From: Pseudomonadota bacterium
GTDB taxonomy: Bacteria; Pseudomonadota; Gammaproteobacteria; Burkholderiales; Burkholderiaceae_B
DNA length: 5,869 nucleotides
NCBI GenBank assembly: GCA_021793875.1
Contig: JAJYRX010000100.1
Coordinates: 1 to 5,869 of the forward strand
Direction of reading: 5' to 3'
Every line of letters begins with the position of its first letter. The first letter of the stretch is position 1. A program made the position numbers and the translations under genes. Below, in pieces: positions 1-5,869 of the stretch. The notes below the pieces were generated by a model that ran no database searches, was not told the DNA's origin, and saw nothing but the letters and a program-made list of their open reading frames with translations.

Positions 1-984
1 TCCGATCTCGCCATTTTTAAGCTTGTGTACTTTCCAAGAGCTTAGTTTGCCCTTGTATGTACGCAGATTTTTTTGATATTTATCTATTTTGTCTATTGGT
101 ATTAAAACTACAGGCTGTTGATCTGCGGTTATTACCGGCAAATTAAAAGACGCATTAAGTGCCTTGAACTCTTCCACTGGCATTTCAGCTAGTTGAGCAG
201 CTACTTCTATGTCTATGTCTTGATACTTTCTGACTTTTGTGAAGTAGGGAGTATTGCTTACGTTGGGTAAGGTTAAGCCATATTTTTTGGGTTCAGCAAT
301 AATATTTTTGAAAGCCTGTAGTTTAGGAACATAATTGCGTGTTTCTTCAGGCATGTTAAGGGATAGATAGTCGGTTGGAAGATCTTGTCTTTCATTTTTT
401 TCTATTGCCCTTTTAACAGCTCCTTCACCCCAGTTATAAGAGGCAAGTGCTAGGTGCCAATCGCCTTGAAACTCGTATAAGTACTCTAGGTAGTCTAGCG
501 CCGCATTAGTAGAGGCTATGGGATCTCGTCGTTCGTCTTGCCACCAGTCTTGTCGTAAATTGTAGTAACGCCCCGTACTTGGTATGAACTGCCAAAGCCC
601 AGATGCTTTTGAGCGGGATAAGGCGCTAGGGTCGTAGGCGCTTTCAACAAATGGTAGCAATGCCAATTCGGTTGGCATACCGCGCTGATGTAGTTCATCA
701 ACTATATGATATAGATATTTACTGGCCCGTTGGGTCATTAATAATACCGAGTCTGGGTGAGATGCATAATATTGAGTCCAGTAATCGGCAAGCTCTGTGT
801 GTATGTTGGGAATTGCGAAGCCGCGTCTAATTCGATACCAGAGATCGTCGGTGTCTTGTGTTAGGTCGAGCGTACCAGACGTTATTGCTGCTTTTGTTTC
901 TGATTTTGACTGTTGTGGGGGCGTAGCGCATCCTGCAAGTACTGTGAGCACAATAACTGATATTAAGTAAAGAACACGAGTCAT
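1..984 (-). CDS. mltD: Membrane-bound lytic murein transglycosylase D, partial (C-terminus beyond left edge)
   Basis: Lipoprotein that cleaves the MurNAc-GlcNAc bond of peptidoglycan, forming 1,6-anhydro-MurNAc ends; expected at the periplasmic face of the outer membrane. The 328 visible codons begin with a lipoprotein signal whose lipobox is LAGC, with the lipidated Cys at residue 19. The SLT (Slt/goose-lysozyme-like) domain spans about residues 90-240. It contains LLPFVESAYDP with the catalytic Glu at 114, then SGLWQFIPSTGR (about 128-139) and the ASYNWGEG motif. The last residues (WKVHKLKNGE, about 317-326) look like the first strand of a LysM peptidoglycan-binding repeat, so the missing part should hold the LysM repeats (E. 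coli MltD has two and about 450 residues). The ATG at 984-982 lies 7 nt after the gloB stop with no clear Shine-Dalgarno, so translation is probably coupled to gloB. Ile ATA codons are frequent, as in its neighbours. The identification is firm. Confidence 0.96.
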   Translation of the reverse strand, partial: MTRVLYLISVIVLTVLAGCATPPQQSKSETKAAITSGTLDLTQDTDDLWYRIRRGFAIPNIHTELADYWTQYYASHPDSVLLMTQRASKYLYHIVDELHQRGMPTELALLPFVESAYDPSALSRSKASGLWQFIPSTGRYYNLRQDWWQDERRDPIASTNAALDYLEYLYEFQGDWHLALASYNWGEGAVKRAIEKNERQDLPTDYLSLNMPEETRNYVPKLQAFKNIIAEPKKYGLTLPNVSNTPYFTKVRKYQDIDIEVAAQLAEMPVEEFKALNASFNLPVITADQQPVVLIPIDKIDKYQKNLRTYKGKLSSWKVHKLKNGEIG

Positions 985-991
985 GACATTT

Positions 992-1822
992 TCAGGCGTT
1001 ATTTTTCCATTCGCGCAGATGCGCAAATACGTCTACTTGATCAGTAAGGTTGGTGTTTGCATATTTGTTCACCGACTGTATTACATCAGACTGGTTTGAT
1101 CTGAGAAAAGGGTTTGTTAGTAATTCATCGGCAATAGTTGATGGTAAAGTTGTAAAGCCTTCGCTACGTAGTCTTTTTGTTTCAAACAGGCGGCGTTGCA
1201 GGGTTTCGTTGTTGGGCTCAACCGTAACAGCCCATTCCAAGTTTGAAAGAGTGTACTCATGGGCACAACAAACCAAAGTGTTTTTATCCAAACTTGCAAT
1301 TTTTTGTAAAGAATTAAACATTTGTGTTGGTGTGCCTTCAAATATGCGTCCGCAACCTGCTGCAAATAATGTATCACCACAGAAAAGTACAGGTGTCTTA
1401 TTTATATTGCCATGATAGGCTATATGTCCAATAGTGTGGCCAGGCACATCTAGTATGTCAAAAGACAGTTCTAAATCGTTTATGTAGATGCTATCAGCCT
1501 CGGTTAGGGCTTGATCGCATGCAGGTAGATTTTCTTTTGCTGGACCATAAACTATAGCTTGTGTTTGTTGCTTAAGCTCAACCACCCCACCCACATGGTC
1601 GTGGTGGTGGTGTGTAAGTAAAATGGAGCATAAGTCTAATTCGTATCGCTTTAGTATTTCAAACACAGGATCAGCCTGACCAGGATCTACTACCATGGCT
1701 TTATCATGTTTGCATACCATCCAGATATAGTTATCGTTAAAGGCAGGTATGGCTATTAACTGTAGTGCGCTACGATTTTGCGGGTTATAAGAGTTATAAG
1801 CCTTGCTAAATTGGTTAAGCAT
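992..1822 (-). CDS. gloB: Hydroxyacylglutathione hydrolase (glyoxalase II)
   Basis: Hydrolyses S-D-lactoylglutathione to D-lactate and glutathione, the second step of cytosolic methylglyoxal detoxification. It is a metallo-beta-lactamase-fold enzyme of 276 residues. The dinuclear metal site is complete: THHHHDH (H71, H73, D75, H76), GH at H129, the bridging D150 in CGDTLFAAGCGR, and H188 in CAHEY. The C-terminal HAGH domain follows, with the family's NPFLR motif and an R270/K273 pair near the end, spaced like the glutathione-binding Arg/Lys of human glyoxalase II. The start is forced: TAA lies two codons upstream and no other ATG, GTG or TTG precedes the conserved IPAFNDNYIW segment. This leaves an N-terminal extension of about 19 residues compared with E. 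coli GloB. No good Shine-Dalgarno is visible. It is probably transcribed together with mltD, and is divergent from the methyltransferase with only 16 nt between start codons. Confidence 0.97.
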   Translation of the reverse strand: MLNQFSKAYNSYNPQNRSALQLIAIPAFNDNYIWMVCKHDKAMVVDPGQADPVFEILKRYELDLCSILLTHHHHDHVGGVVELKQQTQAIVYGPAKENLPACDQALTEADSIYINDLELSFDILDVPGHTIGHIAYHGNINKTPVLFCGDTLFAAGCGRIFEGTPTQMFNSLQKIASLDKNTLVCCAHEYTLSNLEWAVTVEPNNETLQRRLFETKRLRSEGFTTLPSTIADELLTNPFLRSNQSDVIQSVNKYANTNLTDQVDVFAHLREWKNNA

Positions 1823-1827
1823 TTTTT

Positions 1828-1832
1828 AGGGG
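1828..1832 (+). promoter_or_regulatory. Ribosome binding site of the methyltransferase gene
   Basis: AGGGG lies 6 nt before TTG 1839 and 9 nt before GTG 1842. It is the only strong Shine-Dalgarno in the divergent start region and fits GTG slightly better by spacing. On the opposite strand the same bases lie just upstream of the gloB start codon, so the site falls within the gloB leader. Confidence 0.7.
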
Positions 1833-1838
1833 CAATAA

Positions 1839-2618
1839 TTGGTGGACCAACCTCGTATTATAGAGCTTGAACACTGGATGGACAGCCCTCCAGGGCAGTA
1901 CATAATATCGTGGCAACAACAGCAAATAGATGAGCTGATAGGTAACGTGTTTGGATACCATGCTGTACAGGCTGGTTTACCAAGTATCAACTTCCTGCGT
2001 GCTAACCGAATAAGGCATAAGATTATCACCACCAGTGGGTGGTTCAATGTTAACGGTAACAGCAAGCCATACAGCCTTGTGTCTGATCCGGAGTGCCTTC
2101 CTTTTGAGTCTGGCACTATAGATCTTATAATTTTGCCTCACGTACTAGAGTGCTCTTCAAACCCCCACCAGGTGTTGCGTGAGGTAGAACGTGTACTGCG
2201 CCCAGAAGGTACTTTGGTTATTTCTGGCTTTAACCCATGGAGTCTGTGGGGTATGCGTGAGCGCATGCCAGGGTTAATCCCAAGGTTGCCCATACCTGCG
2301 CACGATTTAGTCTCTCTTGTACGTCTAAGGGATTGGTTAAGGCTGCTCTCTCTAGAACCAGGGCGAGGGCATTTTGGTGGATATGCGCCTTTATGTCGTT
2401 CTTCTAAATGGTTATATAGGTGGTCGTTTGTTGAAGGAGCAGGACATCGGTGGTGGCCTTTTTTTGGTGCGTGCTACGTTATTTCAGCAGTTAAAAGAGT
2501 TTCCGGCATGCGGCTTGTAGGGCCAGTCTGGAAATCCAGTCGGGCAAGAGCTAGAAGAGGTCGCGTAGCAACAGTGCATACACTGGGCTCACGGCGTAAG
2601 GCAGATTTACATGACTAG
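1839..2618 (+). CDS. yafS: YafS-type SAM-dependent methyltransferase (class I, Methyltransf_11-like)
   Basis: Predicted cytosolic class I methyltransferase; the substrate of the YafS family is unknown to me. The segment FGYHAVQAGLP (about 38-48) stands where SAM-binding motif I would be but lacks a GxGxG loop, as I recall for E. coli YafS too. Clear later motifs follow: SDPECLPFESGTIDLIILPHVLE (in two pieces, 82-93 and 94-104) and the motif III region LREVERVLRPEGTLVISGFN (113-132) followed by PWSLWG. The C-terminal 30 residues are rich in Arg and Lys. The start is either TTG at 1839 or GTG at 1842; an in-frame TAA directly precedes the TTG, and AGGGG at 1828-1832 is 6 or 9 nt upstream, the latter giving the more usual spacing. 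The gene ends in an 8-nt overlap with rnhA, so the two are probably translationally coupled. Placement between gloB and rnhA matches E. coli yafS. Family assignment is firm; activity is inferred. Confidence 0.9.
   Translation: MVDQPRIIELEHWMDSPPGQYIISWQQQQIDELIGNVFGYHAVQAGLPSINFLRANRIRHKIITTSGWFNVNGNSKPYSLVSDPECLPFESGTIDLIILPHVLECSSNPHQVLREVERVLRPEGTLVISGFNPWSLWGMRERMPGLIPRLPIPAHDLVSLVRLRDWLRLLSLEPGRGHFGGYAPLCRSSKWLYRWSFVEGAGHRWWPFFGACYVISAVKRVSGMRLVGPVWKSSRARARRGRVATVHTLGSRRKADLHD
1857..1885 (-). promoter_or_regulatory. Candidate sigma70-type promoter for gloB-mltD
   Basis: Read on the minus strand, 1862-1857 is a perfect TATAAT -10 box. Seventeen nt upstream, 1885-1880 reads CTGTCC, only a 3-of-6 match to the -35 consensus, and there is no extended -10 TG. 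Transcription would start near 1850 and give a leader of about 28 nt. The whole element lies inside the first codons of the methyltransferase gene, as it must because only 16 nt separate the two start codons. The position makes sense, but this is a pattern match only. Confidence 0.45.
2597..2601 (+). promoter_or_regulatory. Ribosome binding site of rnhA, inside the methyltransferase gene
   Basis: TAAGG lies 9 nt before the rnhA ATG, within the last codons of the upstream gene. It supports ATG 2611 as the rnhA start and reinitiation by ribosomes finishing the methyltransferase. Confidence 0.6.
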
Positions 2619-3069
2619 TAGTAAAGAAGAAAAAGCAATAGAGATATGGACTGACGGAGCATGCAAAGGTAACCCAGGCGTGGGTGGTTGGGGTGTGCTG
2701 CTGAAATGGGGCAGGCACGAAAAAGAGCTGTTTGGTGGTGAGCTGCTAACAACTAATAACCGTATGGAAATTACTGCCGTGATTAAGGCTTTAGAAGCTA
2801 TAAAACGGCCTAGTAGGGTTGTAATACATACTGACTCACAGTATGTGAAAAATGCTATGACTAAATGGCTCGATGGATGGAAGCAAAATAACTGGCGTAC
2901 TTCAAATCGTAAACCAGTCAAAAATACCGACTTATGGCAGCATCTGGATTCTCTTGTGCAGATACATGATGTTACATGGCAGTGGGTCCGTGGTCATACT
3001 GGTAACCCGGGGAATGAGCGTGCTGATGCTTTAGCTAATAAGGGTGTAGAACAGCTTACTTGTAAATAA
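2611..3069 (+). CDS. rnhA: Ribonuclease HI
   Basis: Cytosolic endonuclease that degrades the RNA strand of RNA:DNA hybrids, acting on R-loops, primers and embedded ribonucleotides. The 152-residue protein matches the usual bacterial type 1 length (155 in E. coli). All catalytic residues are present: D15 in WTDGACKGNPG, E53 in TTNNRMEITAVI, D75 in HTDSQYV, H129 in VRGHTGNPGNE, and D139 in ERADALAN. The basic-protrusion region WLDGWKQNNWRTSNRKPVKN (86-105) is present, so this is the E. coli-like form rather than a handle-less one. No N-terminal hybrid-binding domain is fused. The start codon overlaps the methyltransferase stop (ATGACTAG, 8 nt shared), with TAAGG upstream. In E. coli this gene is next to, and divergent from, dnaQ; here it runs in the same direction as yafS and dnaQ is not the next gene. 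Confidence 0.98.
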   Translation: MTSSKEEKAIEIWTDGACKGNPGVGGWGVLLKWGRHEKELFGGELLTTNNRMEITAVIKALEAIKRPSRVVIHTDSQYVKNAMTKWLDGWKQNNWRTSNRKPVKNTDLWQHLDSLVQIHDVTWQWVRGHTGNPGNERADALANKGVEQLTCK

Positions 3070-3112
3070 TCGTGAAATTGCTGCTGGTATAGGTTAAAGT
3101 CGCATATTTAAA

Positions 3113-3127
3113 CAATTAGTAAAATTG
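3113..3127 (+). promoter_or_regulatory. Candidate promoter/operator for the RND efflux operon
   Basis: The 86-nt gap between rnhA and the adaptor gene (3070-3155) holds a perfect 5-5-5 inverted repeat, CAATT-AGTAA-AATTG. A 5-of-6 -10-like hexamer, TAAAAT (3120-3125), lies inside it. No good -35 box is found at 16-18 nt; TTAAAG at 3094-3099 is 20 nt away. A start near 3132 would give a leader of about 24 nt. A -10 box covered by a palindrome would suit repressor control, but the half-sites are short and AT-rich, so chance is a real alternative. Confidence 0.3.
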
Positions 3128-3155
3128 CCGGGTTGGTGTAGCTCATTTAATTATT

Positions 3156-4208
3156 ATGAAAAATATACGAACTGGTATCCCGGCTTTGTTGCCGGTTATT
3201 TTTGGAGCCTTGGCTTTTCATATGCCTGCATCTTATGCTGATAGCATTGGTGTTGAGGTTGCCAACGTTGAGGTAGTTAAACTAACACAAACCGTGAGCG
3301 CAGTTGGCACACTTAGCTCCGAAAATGCCGTAATAATACGTCCTGAAATAAGCGGACGTATATCAGTTGTTAACTTTAAAGAAGGTAGTGCTGTTAAAGC
3401 TGGCGATACCCTTATTGAGCTAGATAGTGCAATCGCAAGCGCCGAACTAGAGCAGGCACAGGCACAGCTGCGCCTTGCAAGCAGTCAGCACAGCCGAGCT
3501 TCGCAACTAAGTAACAAAGGCTTTGTAAGTGGGCAGGCACGTGATGAGTCGGCTAGCCAATTAAAGGTTAGCCAGGCTTCGGTTGCATTGGCAACGGCTC
3601 ATTTGGCAAAAACTGTAATAAAAGCCCCTTTTGATGGTCTGGTTGGGCTAAGAACGGTATCAGTTGGTGATTATGTTAGTCCGGGCCAAGATATAGTACC
3701 ACTAGAGTCAATGGATCCATTAAACGTTGATTTCCGCGTGCCCGAGCAGTTTTTGGCGCATGCCAAGGTAGGAGCTAGCGTTGTTGTTAGCTTTGATGCG
3801 CTTCCCGAAGAAACTAGAGAGGGTAAAGTGAGTGCAGTCAGCCCTAAGGTTGACGAAGGGGGGCGCTCCATACTATTGCGCGCAAAAGTTCCTAATCAAG
3901 ACTACAGGCTAAGGCCAGGCATGTTTGCCAGGGTAAGGCTTCAGTTTGCTGATAAGCCCGCACTTATGGTCCCAGAAACTGCAATTGCACCAGAGGGTGA
4001 TGCTAACTATGTATATAGGCTAGATACAAATAAAGTGTCAAAAACTGATGTGGTTCTTGGCCTTAGGCGTGACGGTAGAGTAGAAATTGTGCACGGTCTT
4101 AATGAAGGTGACATAGTGTTGGTATCGGGGCTACAAAAGGTGTTTGAGGGTGCCGAGGTAAATGTCATTAATAATATTAACGCTGGTGAAAATGACCAGA
4201 ATGACTAA
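3156..4208 (+). CDS. RND efflux pump periplasmic adaptor (membrane fusion protein, HlyD/AcrA/MexH-type)
   Basis: Periplasmic adaptor that would join an inner-membrane RND permease to an outer-membrane channel. The protein has 350 residues. A Sec signal peptide covers about 1-28, with likely cleavage after SYA; there is no lipobox Cys, unlike AcrA or MexA. The first lipoyl half-motif is at about 58-90 (RPEISGRISVVNFKEGSAVK). An alpha-hairpin follows at about 91-150, rich in Ala and Gln and fairly short. The second lipoyl half is at about 153-186 (KAPFDGLVG, residues 156-164). A beta-barrel runs from about 187 to 265 (RLRPGMFARVRL near its end), followed by a membrane-proximal domain. The size and missing lipidation resemble MexH-like adaptors, but I cannot assign a specific pump. 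The start is the first ATG giving a sensible signal peptide; no clear Shine-Dalgarno precedes it. The permease gene begins 14 nt downstream, so the two form an operon. Confidence 0.95.
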   Translation: MKNIRTGIPALLPVIFGALAFHMPASYADSIGVEVANVEVVKLTQTVSAVGTLSSENAVIIRPEISGRISVVNFKEGSAVKAGDTLIELDSAIASAELEQAQAQLRLASSQHSRASQLSNKGFVSGQARDESASQLKVSQASVALATAHLAKTVIKAPFDGLVGLRTVSVGDYVSPGQDIVPLESMDPLNVDFRVPEQFLAHAKVGASVVVSFDALPEETREGKVSAVSPKVDEGGRSILLRAKVPNQDYRLRPGMFARVRLQFADKPALMVPETAIAPEGDANYVYRLDTNKVSKTDVVLGLRRDGRVEIVHGLNEGDIVLVSGLQKVFEGAEVNVINNINAGENDQND

Positions 4209-4222
4209 AACCAGCCGTTATT

Positions 4223-5869
4223 ATGAAAATATCTGAAGTTTGCATACGTCGACCAGTATTTGCCACAGTTTTATCGTTAATGGTGGTCCTAGTAGGGGTA
4301 ATTTCCTACGATCGTCTTACTGTACGAGAATATCCTGCCATAGACGAACCGGTTGTGTCTGTTATGACTACTTATACCGGTGCATCGCCTGAGGTTGTAG
4401 AGTCTCAGGTAACCAAGCCACTTGAAGATCAGCTGTCAGGCATGGAAGGTGTTGATGTAATGAGCTCTATGAGCCGTTCGGAGCGCAGTCTAATAAATAT
4501 CAAGTTCAACCTTAGTCGAGACCCTGACTCCGCTGCAGCAGATGTGCGTGATAAGGTTTCACGGGCACGCAGGTTTTTACCTGATGAAATTGATGAGCCT
4601 GTCATAAGCAAGGTTGAAGCTGATTCCACCCCCATAGTTTACATAGGCGTTACTACCGGTGAGCTTAACGCTATGGAGGCATCAGACTATATAAAGCGGT
4701 ATATACAGACAAGGCTTTCCGTTCTTCCAGGTGCAGCAGAGGTGCGCATTTTCGGGGAGCGTCAGCCTTCTATGCGAATCTTTATAGACCGTAGCAAGTT
4801 AGCTGGCTATGGCTTGGTTGTTCAGGATGTCGAAAATGCATTACGTAAGCAGAACGTTCTAATTCCGGCTGGCAGAATAGAGTCCATAGACAGGGAGTTT
4901 TCTGTAGTTTCGTCTACCGACCTACATACTCCTGAGCAATTTCGAGATGTCATAGTCTCGGTTTCCAATGGGTATCCAGTTAGGCTTTCTGATGTTGCAG
5001 ATGTTCGTGTGGCGCCAGCGGAAGAGCGTATCATGGCCCGTTTTAATGGTTCGCCAAGCCTTACTATTGGGATAACCAAACAATCCACTGCTAACCCCCT
5101 TGATCTTTCACGAGCAGTTCAACAAGAGGTGGAGCTTATAAATCAGAACCTTCCGTCCGGTATGGCTCTGAATATGTCTTACGACAGCTCTGTTTTTATC
5201 CAGGAGTCTATAGATTCTGTATATCGCACTGTGGCAGAAGCTACCTTATTGGTAGTATTAGTAATATTCTTTTTCTTGCGCAACGTACGGGCTGCCCTTA
5301 TTCCCATTGTGACTATTCCAGTATCGCTGGTAGGTGCATTTGGGTTTATGTATTTTTTTGGATTTTCAATAAATACGCTAACTCTACTGGCTATGGTGTT
5401 AGCTATAGGCTTGGTCGTTGATGATGCAATTGTTGTTCTTGAGAATATTTATAGACACCTTGAGGAAGGTAAGGGGCTGTTAGAGTCGGCGTTTACTGGA
5501 GCTCGTGAAATAGGCTTTGCCATAGTTGCAATGACTCTTACTTTGGTAACAGTATATGCACCGCTTGCTTTTGCCACCGGGCGCACTGGGCGTCTGTTTA
5601 TTGAGTTTGCATTAACGCTGGCAAGTGCAGTTCTGGTTTCAGGGTTCGTGGCTTTAACATTAACCCCCATGATGTGCAGCACTATACTTAAACCTAGTCA
5701 TAGCCACGGGCGTATTTATAATCTAATAGAAAATGTTCTTGAGTTTCTTACTAAAAAGTATCGCAATGGTCTGGCACGGGCATTACGTAACCGCCTTATA
5801 GTCGTTTTTGTTGGCGTTGTAGTTGCTGCCTGTAGCGGTGTTTTATTCTCTGTGGTGAAGAGTGAGCTT
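4223..5869 (+). CDS. RND multidrug efflux permease (HAE1/AcrB family), partial (C-terminus beyond right edge)
   Basis: Inner-membrane proton/drug antiporter that would export substrates from periplasm and membrane through the adaptor encoded upstream. The 549 visible residues are about half of a family protein (roughly 1,020-1,050). The start ISEVCIRRPVFATVLSLM is typical, with TM1 at about 10-29. The first periplasmic porter region covers about 30-335. TM2-TM6 follow, including FFFLRNVRAALIPIVTIPVS and the TM4 motif AIGLVVDDAIVVLENI, whose D400 and D401 match the AcrB proton-relay pair D407/D408. The reading ends in KSEL, where TM7 passes into the second periplasmic loop. Proton-relay residues of the later TMs lie outside the window. 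No Shine-Dalgarno is evident before ATG 4223. By hand count Ile is coded by ATA 24 times against 16 for ATT plus ATC. Heavy-metal (CusA-type) and SecDF-type RND proteins are less likely because of the N-terminal and TM4 motifs. The substrate is unknown. Confidence 0.95.
   Translation, partial: MKISEVCIRRPVFATVLSLMVVLVGVISYDRLTVREYPAIDEPVVSVMTTYTGASPEVVESQVTKPLEDQLSGMEGVDVMSSMSRSERSLINIKFNLSRDPDSAAADVRDKVSRARRFLPDEIDEPVISKVEADSTPIVYIGVTTGELNAMEASDYIKRYIQTRLSVLPGAAEVRIFGERQPSMRIFIDRSKLAGYGLVVQDVENALRKQNVLIPAGRIESIDREFSVVSSTDLHTPEQFRDVIVSVSNGYPVRLSDVADVRVAPAEERIMARFNGSPSLTIGITKQSTANPLDLSRAVQQEVELINQNLPSGMALNMSYDSSVFIQESIDSVYRTVAEATLLVVLVIFFFLRNVRAALIPIVTIPVSLVGAFGFMYFFGFSINTLTLLAMVLAIGLVVDDAIVVLENIYRHLEEGKGLLESAFTGAREIGFAIVAMTLTLVTVYAPLAFATGRTGRLFIEFALTLASAVLVSGFVALTLTPMMCSTILKPSHSHGRIYNLIENVLEFLTKKYRNGLARALRNRLIVVFVGVVVAACSGVLFSVVKSEL

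Noticed and set aside
1050..1415. Open frame of 121 codons on the plus strand within gloB.
   Set aside because: It is antisense to a complete, motif-bearing gloB, has no recognisable domain or ribosome binding site, and is best explained as a shadow frame.
1601..1620. GTG/GTGG repeat-like tract on the plus strand.
   Set aside because: It is the His-codon run of the gloB metal-binding motif HHHHDH on the minus strand, not a repeat element.
1826..2116. Minus-strand open frame of 96 codons covering the start of the methyltransferase gene.
   Set aside because: It is antisense to a recognised gene, its composition is unlike a real protein, and it would conflict with the gloB promoter region; a shadow.
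2607..2921. Minus-strand open frame of 104 codons across rnhA.
   Set aside because: rnhA on the plus strand has all catalytic residues; the antisense frame shows no family features.
3133..3150. GGTGTAGCTCA (3135-3145) upstream of the adaptor gene resembles the 5' part of a tRNA.
   Set aside because: No returning D-arm GAGC, no anticodon arm and no T-arm follow, and the flanking bases do not form a matching acceptor stem in the right register. It is a chance match or, at most, an unprovable remnant.
3070..3155. Possible rho-independent terminator between rnhA and the efflux operon.
   Set aside because: No GC-rich hairpin followed by a T run is present in the gap, so read-through from rnhA cannot be excluded.
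4429..5682. Three minus-strand open frames (4429-4635, 4822-5088, 5449-5682) under the permease.
   Set aside because: The plus-strand permease reads through all three without a stop and with strong RND motifs; these are shadows.

Overview
The window looks like a chromosomal segment of a gammaproteobacterium. The order mltD, gloB, divergent yafS-type methyltransferase, rnhA is the one I know from Escherichia coli and relatives (there rnhA is followed by, and faces away from, dnaQ). Base composition is moderate, and Ile ATA codons are unusually common, so this is not a close relative of E. coli or of the high-GC pseudomonads. I cannot name the genus from sequence alone.

Layout: the minus strand carries gloB (glyoxalase II) followed, 7 nt later, by mltD (lytic murein transglycosylase D), which runs off the left edge at the start of its LysM region. 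Sixteen nt from the gloB start codon, on the plus strand, begins the yafS-type methyltransferase. It overlaps rnhA (RNase HI) by 8 nt. After an 86-nt gap come a periplasmic adaptor (membrane fusion protein) and an inner-membrane RND permease, 14 nt apart, which form a multidrug-efflux-type operon. The permease is cut by the right edge after 549 residues, at TM7 and just before its second large periplasmic loop. No outer-membrane channel gene or regulator is in view.

Function: gloB finishes methylglyoxal detoxification, mltD trims peptidoglycan, rnhA removes RNA from RNA:DNA hybrids, the methyltransferase has no known substrate, and the last two genes should form two parts of a tripartite pump. 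The genes share position rather than a single pathway. All visible catalytic residues are intact and I see no frameshift, insertion sequence, CRISPR array, RNA gene or strong terminator. I find no convincing new system. The points most worth checking are the very tight divergent start region, the RND operon sitting where dnaQ would be expected, and the heavy use of ATA codons.
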